Below, in pieces: positions 1 through 6,178 of a stretch of DNA of 6,194 nt. A program made the position numbers and the translations under genes. Source of the stretch: Bacteroidales bacterium UBA1722 (GTDB lineage Bacteria > Bacteroidota > Bacteroidia > Bacteroidales > UBA932); NCBI GenBank assembly GCA_002317435.1, contig DCIQ01000041.1, positions 7,966 to 14,159 of the forward strand, read 5' to 3'. The notes under the pieces are model-generated. The model searched no databases and was not told where the DNA came from. It worked only from the letters and a program-made list of their open reading frames with translations. The first letter of the stretch is position 1, and each line of letters opens with the position of its first letter.

Positions 1-1319
1 AATGAAGTCTCGGGATAGCCTGTAGGTGCGATAGTCCTGACGGATGCTCCGTTGTGGTCCTCTGAATGGGTGAGAATCTCGAAGCGTGAATCAGGACCTT
101 CCGGTCCGAAAAACTTCGTTGTGCAGACGCAGTGGGCATAGATGATAGAGCGCGAAGAGTAGTCCAACACGGGATCTGACATATAGCCTGTCCTGGAACC
201 CTTGGTGATGGTCTTGGCGATGAGCATCGAAGAAGTACCGTTGAATTCGTTTTCACATACTCCCATCAGACCTTCGTTCTGCAGTTCCATGAAACCGAGG
301 CAGGGATAGTGAGGGATGTGGCCGCCGTAGGCTGCGCCGAGGCAGTTTACCGTGATGGCGTCGGCCCCATATTTCTCCAGAAGGTCCTTCATGGCTATAT
401 ATACGCGTGCGCTTCCCTCTATCTCCGCGTCAGAGACATCGTGTATCGCGATGGAATCATTCTTCCATTTGGCGGCTATGACCGCTGCCTTCCTGACATC
501 GGCATTTTTCGTCGCAGCGTTAATCTCGTCATAGGAGACGAATATGGTCTCTATGCCGAAATGCTCTTTCACCAGTTCCGCATCCACTGTATTCAGAGAG
601 TCGGAGACTGAAATCATCTTCATCTTCGAAAGTGCTGCCAGCGTCTCTTCGGGCGTGAGGCATGCGGGCTTGTCCTCCCTGACAGGAAATTTGTTCTCCT
701 TCGGTATTATCTCATCGATGATGCGGAGAGCCTCTTTCCTGTATGCCTTGACTCCGCCCTTCTTCACCAGGGAGAATGCGGACGACACGCGGACGACATC
801 GTCAAAATTCAGAGTCGCGACAGATGCGTAGTTGGGTTCGTCGCAGAGAAATCTGTTTCTGGTAAGCCAGCCGCCGTCACCTCCATAGGGAAACGAAGTA
901 TAGAGGACAGGCTTTTGGGATTCAGTCAGAGCTACGATGCCTCCGTTCCAGCAGTTCATCTGCACGCAGACGTATCCTGCGATTCCTTCCTTTTCATCAA
1001 GCTTCAGCATCTGGCGGACCTGTTCGTCGCCATCGGCCTTGGCAGGGATGAATTCCACGTCAGGCACACCTGCATTGAGTTTCCTGACCATATCTATCAT
1101 ATCGGGACGGAAGTCGTATCCGATGTTGGGCCAGTCGGGGACGTTCTGGACATCGGCGGGATGTGAAAGGAAATAAACCCTTACTTTTATCGAAGCATTC
1201 TTTCCTGCGGCACCTGTTCTTTCGGGATCCGGATGGCCTGCGAAGGCATAAGGGACAGGGGCCACAGCCGCTGCACCGGCGAGGGCGCCCATCTTACAAA
1301 TAAAATCTCTTCTTTCCAT
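1..1319 (-). CDS. Exported L-fucose isomerase-like (sugar isomerase fold) protein, partial; C-terminus outside window
   Basis: The reading frame opens at the ATG at 1319-1317 and runs without a stop to the window edge, giving 439 residues; the C-terminus is missing. Residues 1-27 look like a twin-arginine signal: ERRDFICK with Arg3-Arg4, then a small hydrophobic Ala/Gly stretch and an AFA (25-27) signal-peptidase-type site, which predicts export to the periplasm. The rest resembles the L-fucose/L-arabinose isomerase superfamily: GADAITVNC (318-326), then PCLGFMEL and GLMGVCENEFNG (339-361), the region where FucI-like proteins carry 'CExD' metal-binding residues, and AHC (395-397), a likely metal-ligand histidine. 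The usual Asp of CExD is Glu358 here. The start lies 4 bases after the aldolase stop, so it is very probably cotranscribed with eda and kdgK. Fold assignment is fairly secure; enzymatic activity and substrate are not. Family members with this export signal are not characterised as far as I know, and it could act on a carbohydrate without being an isomerase. Confidence 0.75.
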   Translation of the reverse strand, partial: MERRDFICKMGALAGAAAVAPVPYAFAGHPDPERTGAAGKNASIKVRVYFLSHPADVQNVPDWPNIGYDFRPDMIDMVRKLNAGVPDVEFIPAKADGDEQVRQMLKLDEKEGIAGYVCVQMNCWNGGIVALTESQKPVLYTSFPYGGDGGWLTRNRFLCDEPNYASVATLNFDDVVRVSSAFSLVKKGGVKAYRKEALRIIDEIIPKENKFPVREDKPACLTPEETLAALSKMKMISVSDSLNTVDAELVKEHFGIETIFVSYDEINAATKNADVRKAAVIAAKWKNDSIAIHDVSDAEIEGSARVYIAMKDLLEKYGADAITVNCLGAAYGGHIPHYPCLGFMELQNEGLMGVCENEFNGTSSMLIAKTITKGSRTGYMSDPVLDYSSRSIIYAHCVCTTKFFGPEGPDSRFEILTHSEDHNGASVRTIAPTGYPETS

Positions 1320-1323
1320 ATAT

Positions 1324-2004
1324 TTATTTACCATTATTGCGAGCCTGTGCCATGAAAGAGAGTGATTCTCTGCAGCGGTCGGTTATGGCATTCCAGTCAC
1401 CGGAGGCGATTTCATCCTTCGGGAACAGTTTAGAACCCATGCCTACGGCGGCGACACCTGCTTTCGCCCACTCCGACAGATTCTCACGGGTAGGCTCCAC
1501 GGCACCTGTGACCATCAGCATCGTCCACGGCATGGGGGCGAGGACATTTTTCACGAAAGAAGGTCCCCCGACATCACCTGCCGGGAAAATCTTTATCAGT
1601 TCACATCCGGCTTCCTGAGCGAAGCCTATCTCCGAAACGGTCCCGCATCCGGGAGCATAGGGAACACACCTGCGGTGGCACACCTTCGCCACATCGGGGT
1701 TGAAGAGAGGACCCACTATGAAATCCGCTCCCATCTGGATATACAGCGAAGCCGTCCCGGCATCCACTATGGAGCCTGCACCGAGAACCAGCTCCGGACA
1801 CTCCCGACGGGCGAACTTCATCAGTTCACCGAACACTTCGTGGGCGAAATCCCCCCTGTTCGTGAATTCGAAAGCGCGGACTCCTCCGTCATAACACGCT
1901 TTGAGCACATTCTTCGACACTTCGATATCCCTGTGACAGAAGACGGGAACCATCCCTGTGGTGCGGATAACCGACAGTGCACTGATCTTGTCAAACTTGG
2001 CCAT
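1324..2004 (-). CDS. eda: 2-keto-3-deoxy-6-phosphogluconate (KDPG) aldolase, Bacteroidales type
   Basis: Cytoplasmic class I aldolase that cleaves KDPG to pyruvate and glyceraldehyde 3-phosphate, the last step of the Entner-Doudoroff and uronate pathways. From the chosen start it has 226 residues, normal for this branch. Recognisable pieces are FEFTNRG (45-51) with the catalytic Glu46 and substrate-binding Arg50, GPLFNPD (98-104), GCGTVSE (119-125), and LIKIFPAG with the Schiff-base Lys138; a phosphate-binding GMGSKLF follows near 188-194. All key residues are present. I chose the ATG at 2004-2002 (protein begins MAKFDK), because homologues begin there and it sits 10 bases after the kdgK stop. 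An upstream in-frame ATG at 2043 would add 13 unconserved residues and overlap kdgK by 29 bases. No Shine-Dalgarno is visible; the leader is A/T-rich, as is usual in Bacteroidota. The preceding kinase supplies its substrate. Confidence 0.95.
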   Translation of the reverse strand: MAKFDKISALSVIRTTGMVPVFCHRDIEVSKNVLKACYDGGVRAFEFTNRGDFAHEVFGELMKFARRECPELVLGAGSIVDAGTASLYIQMGADFIVGPLFNPDVAKVCHRRCVPYAPGCGTVSEIGFAQEAGCELIKIFPAGDVGGPSFVKNVLAPMPWTMLMVTGAVEPTRENLSEWAKAGVAAVGMGSKLFPKDEIASGDWNAITDRCRESLSFMAQARNNGK

Positions 2005-2014
2005 AATACTGATA

Positions 2015-3055
2015 TTATCTGCTGACACGTCCCGAAGCATCACCTTTCATAAGGTTCTCCACCTCCGCGACCGTCACTTGGTTGAAATCTCCGAATACCG
2101 TATGTTTCAGGCAGGAAGCCGCCACGGCGAAATCCAGGGCCTTACGGTCATCGCCCGGATAACTCAGGAAGCCATAGATGAGACCGCCCATAAAAGAATC
2201 ACCTCCACCGACACGGTCTACGATATGGGTGATGTCATAACGCTTCGACTGATACAGCACCGAGCCGTCGTACAATACTCCGCCCCATGTATTATGGTTC
2301 GCATTGATGGAGCCCCGAAGTGTTATTATAACCTTCCGGGCACGGGTAAACCTCGCCATCAGCTGCTCCGCCACACTGCGGAACCGCGCCTGGTCTATCT
2401 CTCCGGCAGTGCCGTTCACATCGAATCCTTCCGGCTTTATGCCGAACACTTTCTCGGCATCTTCTTCATTACCCAGGATTATATCGCACCCTTCCACCAG
2501 CGAAGGCATCACTTCGGATGCTTTCTTCCCATATTTCCAGAGGTTTTTACGGAAATTAAGGTCACAGGATACGGTGATTCCCATCCTGTTCGCCACCTGT
2601 ACCGCTTCTAGGCAGGCATCAGCGGCACCCTGACTGAGAGCCGGTGTGATACCCGTCCAATGGAACCATTCCGCTCCCTTGAAAACTTCCTCCCAGTCGA
2701 CCATCCCCGGACGGATATCGGCGATAGACGAATGTGCACGGTCATAGACCACCTTGCTGGGGCGGGCCACAGCCCCAGTCTCGAGAAAATAGATACCCAG
2801 CCGCTCCCCGCCGAAGATGCAGTGCCGAGTATCGACCCCATAGGAGTGAAGGTCCCGGATACACGCCTTCGCGATGTCATTTTCCGGAAAACGGGTCACG
2901 AATTCCGCATCGATTCCATAATTGGCCAGGGAGACGGCGACATTGGCTTCGCCTCCGCCGAACGTGGCATCAAACTGACGGGCCTGCGAGAACCTGAGAT
3001 ACCCGGGAGTGGAGAGACGCAGCATTATCTCTCCGAAAGTAACGACTCTTGACAT
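2015..3055 (-). CDS. kdgK: 2-keto-3-deoxygluconate (KDG) kinase, PfkB/ribokinase family
   Basis: Cytoplasmic kinase that phosphorylates KDG with ATP to give KDPG, feeding the aldolase encoded next. The product is 346 residues, typical for PfkB-family KdgK. Near the N-terminus, FGGGEANVAVSLA (32-44) is the sugar-binding di-glycine motif. In the middle, SCDLNFRKNLW (163-173) and ILGNEEDAEKVFG (193-205) are the usual PfkB substrate/nucleotide strands. Near the C-terminus, DRVGGGDSFMGGLIYG (280-295) is PfkB signature 2, with catalytic Asp286 after the anion-hole glycines. I start at the ATG at 3055-3053 (MSRVVTFGEIMLRL), because that is where the conserved first strand begins; an in-frame ATG at 3082 would add nine unconserved residues and overlap the upstream gene. 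It lies 16 bases after the phosphodiesterase stop and 10 bases before eda. A related sugar kinase specificity is possible, but the eda neighbour strongly favours KDG. Confidence 0.93.
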   Translation of the reverse strand: MSRVVTFGEIMLRLSTPGYLRFSQARQFDATFGGGEANVAVSLANYGIDAEFVTRFPENDIAKACIRDLHSYGVDTRHCIFGGERLGIYFLETGAVARPSKVVYDRAHSSIADIRPGMVDWEEVFKGAEWFHWTGITPALSQGAADACLEAVQVANRMGITVSCDLNFRKNLWKYGKKASEVMPSLVEGCDIILGNEEDAEKVFGIKPEGFDVNGTAGEIDQARFRSVAEQLMARFTRARKVIITLRGSINANHNTWGGVLYDGSVLYQSKRYDITHIVDRVGGGDSFMGGLIYGFLSYPGDDRKALDFAVAASCLKHTVFGDFNQVTVAEVENLMKGDASGRVSR

Positions 3056-3063
3056 ATTATAAC

Positions 3064-3078
3064 TTTCTGAATCAGAAA
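3064..3078. repeat. 15-base perfect inverted repeat over the phosphodiesterase stop codon
   Basis: TTTCTGA and TCAGAAA form 7-base arms around a single central base at 3071. The element covers the last codons and stop (3074-3072) of the phosphodiesterase gene and ends 8 bases before the kdgK start codon. As RNA it would form only a short weak hairpin, and no U-tract follows, so it is not an intrinsic terminator. It could be an operator half-pair, a structure affecting kdgK translation, or chance. What is seen is only the symmetry; any function is inference. Confidence 0.35.
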
Positions 3079-3974
3079 TCAAAACACTGGACCATCGGAC
3101 GCCCCACCCATACCTGGGGCTGCTGCAGTCTGAACAGGGCCGCTATGGTCGCCGCCACGTCATACTGCATCATGCTCTCGGTGAATTCGCCGCCCCGGCG
3201 GATTCCCTTGCCGGCTATCACGAAAGGGGTTTCATATTCGGGAGGCGTGATGCCGCCATGTCCTTTCTCTATCCCGCCGTGATCGGAAGTGACTATGATG
3301 GTGGTATTCTCCCATATGCCGGCATCCTTCACAGCCTGCAGGATACGGGCGACCTCACCGTCCAGAAATCTCAATTCCCTATGATATGACTCAGTGTCCC
3401 AGCCGTCGCCATGTCCTTCACAGTCCGGATGGTCATAAATAATGGTGAAGAGCGTCGGTTTCTTCTCCTTGATGTACGAGATGGCCTTATCTGTAATATC
3501 CGTGGGGACAGTTTCATCCGCATGCTCATAGTAGTCCACCGCCACGGAATCGATGAGGCAGTGAATAGTGTTCCATTCATACACGGCGCCTATCACGCTT
3601 TCCGGACGCTGGGCCTTCAGTTCTGAATTGATGGTGGGGAAGATGCCGTGTTCGTTGACTACTCTGGAAGGAAGTTCCGGAACCTCGGATCCCCAATTGG
3701 TATAACCGGTAAGTTCCGTACCCGCTCCCATGAACATCGATGCCCAGTTGATGGCGCTCGAAGTCTTGAAAACGCTGCGTTTTTCCAATGTCCAGCACCC
3801 CTCATCCATAAGGGCGCTGATGGTCGGAAGTTCAGATCTGTCGAAATAAGTGCCCGACATACCGTCAAGTCCGATAAGGATTACGTGTTCCGTATGAGGC
3901 TTGTCGGTCCCGCAGCAGGAAACGGCGGACAGGAGCACGGCTGCCGCGATAAAGAGTCTGAGATTATTTTTCAT
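3072..3974 (-). CDS. Lipoprotein of the alkaline phosphatase / type I phosphodiesterase-nucleotide pyrophosphatase superfamily
   Basis: Predicted envelope-anchored metallo-phosphoesterase of 300 residues. Residues 1-21 form a lipoprotein signal: basic MKNNLR, hydrophobic core, then SAVSCC with Cys20 (or Cys21) as lipidation site. The two-metal site of the superfamily is readable in order: LIGLDGMSG with Asp37, a nucleophile region KTSSAINWASMF with Ser73 where nucleotide pyrophosphatases have Thr, YDHPDCEGHG with Asp184 and His188, TSDHGG with Asp231-His232, and KGHGG with His239. It is shorter than many NPP-type enzymes and seems to have little cap domain. I chose the ATG at 3974-3972 because it places the signal peptide at the N-terminus; an upstream in-frame ATG at 4016 adds 14 hydrophilic residues. 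It heads the kdgK-eda block, with 16 bases to kdgK. Substrate unknown: a phosphodiester, phosphomonoester or phosphoglycan are all possible. A sulfatase is less likely, because the Cys/Ser-x-Pro-x-Arg motif is absent. Confidence 0.85.
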   Translation of the reverse strand: MKNNLRLFIAAAVLLSAVSCCGTDKPHTEHVILIGLDGMSGTYFDRSELPTISALMDEGCWTLEKRSVFKTSSAINWASMFMGAGTELTGYTNWGSEVPELPSRVVNEHGIFPTINSELKAQRPESVIGAVYEWNTIHCLIDSVAVDYYEHADETVPTDITDKAISYIKEKKPTLFTIIYDHPDCEGHGDGWDTESYHRELRFLDGEVARILQAVKDAGIWENTTIIVTSDHGGIEKGHGGITPPEYETPFVIAGKGIRRGGEFTESMMQYDVAATIAALFRLQQPQVWVGRPMVQCFDF

Positions 3975-4002
3975 CGTAAATAGTACTGATTTGTCTGAAT
4001 CG

Positions 4003-4010
4003 TAAAGATA
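4003..4010 (-). promoter_or_regulatory. Possible Bacteroidota -7 promoter element in the 62-base gap before the phosphodiesterase gene
   Basis: The gap at 3975-4036 is the only intergenic space of any size and is distinctly A/T-rich compared with the genes. On the minus strand it contains TATCTTTA, matching the Bacteroides -7 consensus TAnnTTTG at all but the last base, about 28 bases before the phosphodiesterase ATG. I see no TTTG at the usual distance for a -33 element, so the case is weak. The octamer TTTACGAT occurs twice, 26 bases apart (3999-4006 and 3973-3980), the second copy running into the start codon. No terminator hairpin with a U-tract is visible in the gap. Confidence 0.25.
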
Positions 4011-4036
4011 ATTCAAATTCCGTTATGGATGCCTAT

Positions 4037-4810
4037 TCATTTCTGTTTCTCGGTGAGATATTTCCAGTAACGGACGGGCAGGTCCTTCCGATGTTTGCGG
4101 GGATTCAGCCTCTCGGGGATGCAGATATGATGAAAATAGGCCTTCCACATATTCTGAAGCAGTTTTTCGTCGGGAGATATATGCTCCGCATCCAGCAGTC
4201 CGGTACGGAGGAATTCCTCCTCACTGCCGAAGGTGATTTCCTGCACTTCGTGCAAGTCATAATGGAACCCGTACCCCCGGTGCACGTCGTATATCACCCA
4301 GCGCTGGTCCCGGAAACGGTCCCGGAAGTGGGATATTGCCAAAGGCAATACATTATGCTTGGGGTCGAAGGGAGCGAAGTACGTCCCGTCAGCGGCCTTC
4401 TGGAACCGCACGAACATCCTCATCCTCTCGGCTTCGTAGGTCACCTGACGGTACACCCTGCTCATGCGCTTGACATCCGCATCGGCGAAATTCACCTCGA
4501 TGCTCCCCTCCCCATATTCGAAAACCTTCCTGATATACCGGAAGATGAGCTCGTCCACTTCGGGCTCTCCGTCAGCCAGGAAACAGAGGGACACCTGCTC
4601 CAGCGCCTCCCCGGAGAGTTTCTTCCGAAGCCCGTTCCACACCCTCTCCGCCTTCTCCCGCTCGGTGACCACGTGGTAGAGCGAGTCATATAAAAGCGGC
4701 AGGTCATCACCCTCCACCGACAGTTTGTCGGGAAACCGGCGGGAGGACCAGGCATCGAACACACAGGTCAGCAGTCCTTCGAAAGTATTGTCATAGGTAT
4801 AGATAATCAT
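4037..4810 (-). CDS. DUF4130 / TIGR03915-type probable DNA metabolism protein, partner of the radical SAM protein
   Basis: Full-length 257-residue protein of the family that is habitually encoded beside a TIGR03916-type radical SAM protein and, in other bacteria, fused to a uracil-DNA-glycosylase-like domain; this linkage is why a DNA repair or modification role is suspected. No reaction has been established that I know of. Family landmarks: N-terminal YTYDNTFEGLLTCVFDAW (4-21); EAERMRMFVRFQ (126-137); YFAPFDPKHNVLPL (144-157) followed by SHFRDRF; WVIYDVHRGYGFHYD (171-185); and a C-terminal block IPERLNPRKHRKDLPVRYWK (231-250). It has no signal peptide or membrane segment, so it should be cytoplasmic. 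The ATG lies 2 bases after the radical SAM stop, which suggests translational coupling. The gene itself looks intact even though its partner is frameshifted. Confidence 0.9.
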   Translation of the reverse strand: MIIYTYDNTFEGLLTCVFDAWSSRRFPDKLSVEGDDLPLLYDSLYHVVTEREKAERVWNGLRKKLSGEALEQVSLCFLADGEPEVDELIFRYIRKVFEYGEGSIEVNFADADVKRMSRVYRQVTYEAERMRMFVRFQKAADGTYFAPFDPKHNVLPLAISHFRDRFRDQRWVIYDVHRGYGFHYDLHEVQEITFGSEEEFLRTGLLDAEHISPDEKLLQNMWKAYFHHICIPERLNPRKHRKDLPVRYWKYLTEKQK

Positions 4811-4871
4811 GGTCAGGGCAGCAGTAGCGGGGACGAAGGTCTTGCGGAGCCGATTACAGGTGTTCCGACAT

Positions 4872-4890
4872 CCGTCCTCCCGGAGGACGG
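4872..4890. repeat. 19-base GC-rich perfect palindrome near the 3' end of the radical SAM gene
   Basis: CCGTCCTCC and GGAGGACGG are exact 9-base reverse complements around one central base at 4881. In mRNA they could form a stable 7-base-pair hairpin with a 5-base loop. It lies about 60 bases before the DUF4130 start, inside the unconserved tail of the radical SAM protein. No U-tract follows, so it is not a standard terminator. It might modulate coupling between the two genes or be chance in GC-rich sequence. Confidence 0.4.
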
Positions 4891-5610
4891 TGCGGTCTCT
4901 TCACCGGCGAACGGAATTTCCAGCTGGGCAGGGTCATATTTCCTGTATGCAGGAGCCGTCAGAAGGGCCTTCACATTCTCCGGCTTGAGTTCCTGGACAG
5001 TTTCCTTCATGGGAAGTTCGCGGCAGGTTATGAAATATTTCGCCTTCTTCATCACCACACCGATTTTCTTAAGGTCAGAGGCTGTCAGGGTGCCGTAGCG
5101 GCGGGAGGCCACTATCTGCTGCGCCGAACGGACCCCCACACCGGGAATTCTGAGAATCATCCCGTATTCCGCCCTGTTGACGTCCACCGGGAAAAACTCG
5201 GGATGACGCAGGGCCCAGGAGAGCTTCGGATCCACCTCCAGGTCCAGATTCGGGAAGGAATCATCCACTATCTCATTCACTCCGAACCCATAGAAACGCA
5301 ACAGCCAGTCCGCCTGATATAGACGGTTCTCCCGAACCAGAGGGGGCTGCCTGAGCACCGGCAGACGCCTGTCGTATGTGTTCACCGAGACATAACCGGA
5401 ATAATACACACGCCGGATGGTGGGCCGCTTGTAAAGGGCGGAAGAGAGGCGGAGAATCACCTTGTCCGAATCGGGGGAGGCTCCCACTATCATCTGGGTG
5501 CTCTGGCCGGCAGGGACGAACCGCGGGGCATGACGATATCGGCTGTGGTCCTCCTTGTTCTCCAGAATCCCCTGATTGATGTATTTCATCGGCATATAGA
5601 CACTCTCGTG

Positions 5611-5617
5611 ATCTCTT
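5611..5617 (-). other. Frameshift site in the radical SAM gene
   Basis: On the minus strand the bases read AAG A GAT after CCG GAG. Removing one A (position 5614 is one equivalent choice) joins the LAPEK frame directly to DHESVY, which restores the family sequence with no residue missing. The surrounding GAGAAGAGA purine run is a plausible place for a one-base slip or a base-calling error. There is no recognised programmed +1 signal such as a slow stop codon or a CTT/TTT shift site. Confidence 0.8.
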
Positions 5618-6170
5618 CTCCGGAGCCAGCATCTTCAGATGCATCTCATCCGGAATCTCCAGATTCACGCTCATCCTGTCGGCATACAGTCCGGCCTGAC
5701 GCACCAGTTCGGCGCTGGAACCGGGAATACTCTTCAAATGGATGTATCCGTTGAATTTGTGGACGGTCCTCAGGTCCCTGGCCACAGCCACCAGACGTTC
5801 CATGGTATAATCCGGATTCCTTACCACACCCGAACTGAGGAAAAGCCCTTCGATATAATTCCGGCGGTAGAACTCCATAGTAAGGTCCACCAGTTCGGAC
5901 ACGGAGAAGGTCGCCCGCGGGATGTCATTGGTCCTGCGGTTTATGCAGTAGGCACAGTCATAGATGCAGTGATTTGTCAGCACCACCTTCAGCAGGGAGA
6001 TGCACCGGCCGTCCTCAGCGAAGCTGTGACAGACTCCCATTCCACCCACAGTGCTTCCCAGATACCCGTCCTTCCCCTTGCGCACGGTCCCGCTCGACGA
6101 GCACGACACGTCATACTTCGCCGAATCCGCCAGTATCTTCAGTTTCTCCAGGGTCCGTTCATTCATACTG

Positions 6171-6178
6171 CGAAGGTA
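6171..6178 (-). promoter_or_regulatory. Bacteroidota-type -7 promoter element directly before the radical SAM gene
   Basis: TACCTTCG on the minus strand matches the Bacteroides consensus TAnnTTTG except for one T-to-C change, and is followed by CA, as is common in this phylum. Only four bases separate it from the ATG at 6166, so transcripts from it would be leaderless or nearly so. The -33 element would fall outside the window (only 16 bases are visible upstream) and cannot be checked. This would be the promoter of the radical SAM/DUF4130 pair. Confidence 0.4.

Larger units (their letters stand above)
4813..6166 (-). pseudogene. Radical SAM protein, putative DNA modification/repair (TIGR03916 type), split by a +1 frameshift
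   Basis: Two overlapping frames together make one family member. The first frame starts at the ATG at 6166 and gives residues 1-184. It contains AKYDVSCSSSG (16-26), a family-specific pair of cysteines (Cys46, Cys55), and the cluster-binding CIYDCAYC motif (Cys67, Cys71, Cys74; CxxxCxxC) for the 4Fe-4S cluster that cleaves S-adenosylmethionine. After LAPEK the frame runs into about 113 unrelated residues and stops at 5273. The second frame, entered by dropping one base near 5614, continues exactly as expected (DHESVYMPMKYINQG, then RHAPRFVPAGQSTQMIVGA) to the stop at 4813. It holds the helix-hairpin-helix ILRIPGVGVRSAQQIVASRR, a DNA-binding motif. The repaired protein would be 450 residues. 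Both halves are otherwise well conserved, so either the lesion is recent or the base is a sequencing/assembly error. If real, the N-terminal product lacks half the barrel and the DNA-binding end. Confidence 0.88.

Noticed and set aside
309..1176. Several plus-strand frames of 60-100 residues
   Set aside because: All are antisense to the partial isomerase-like gene, which is open over the whole stretch with clear family motifs.
2005..2043. Upstream start for eda that overlaps kdgK
   Set aside because: The extra 13 residues are unlike the conserved N-terminus of the family, which begins at MAKFDK.
1958..2611. 217-residue open frame on the plus strand
   Set aside because: It is antisense to kdgK and the start of eda, both of which have full motif support; the translation is histidine/arginine-rich shadow sequence.
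3975..4036. Intrinsic terminator between the DUF4130 and phosphodiesterase genes
   Set aside because: Only stems of about four base pairs can be drawn and none is followed by a U-tract in the direction of transcription.
4025..4693. 222-residue open frame on the plus strand
   Set aside because: It is entirely antisense to the well-conserved DUF4130 gene, has no recognisable domain, and is explained by codon bias of the real gene.
5273..5610. The out-of-frame tail of the first radical SAM frame as a novel C-terminal domain
   Set aside because: It overlaps, in another frame, the strongly conserved second half of the same family, so it is frameshift read-through and not a domain.
5611..5617. 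Programmed +1 ribosomal frameshifting
   Set aside because: There is no in-frame stop, known shift codon pair or stimulatory structure at the site; a mutation or sequence error is simpler.
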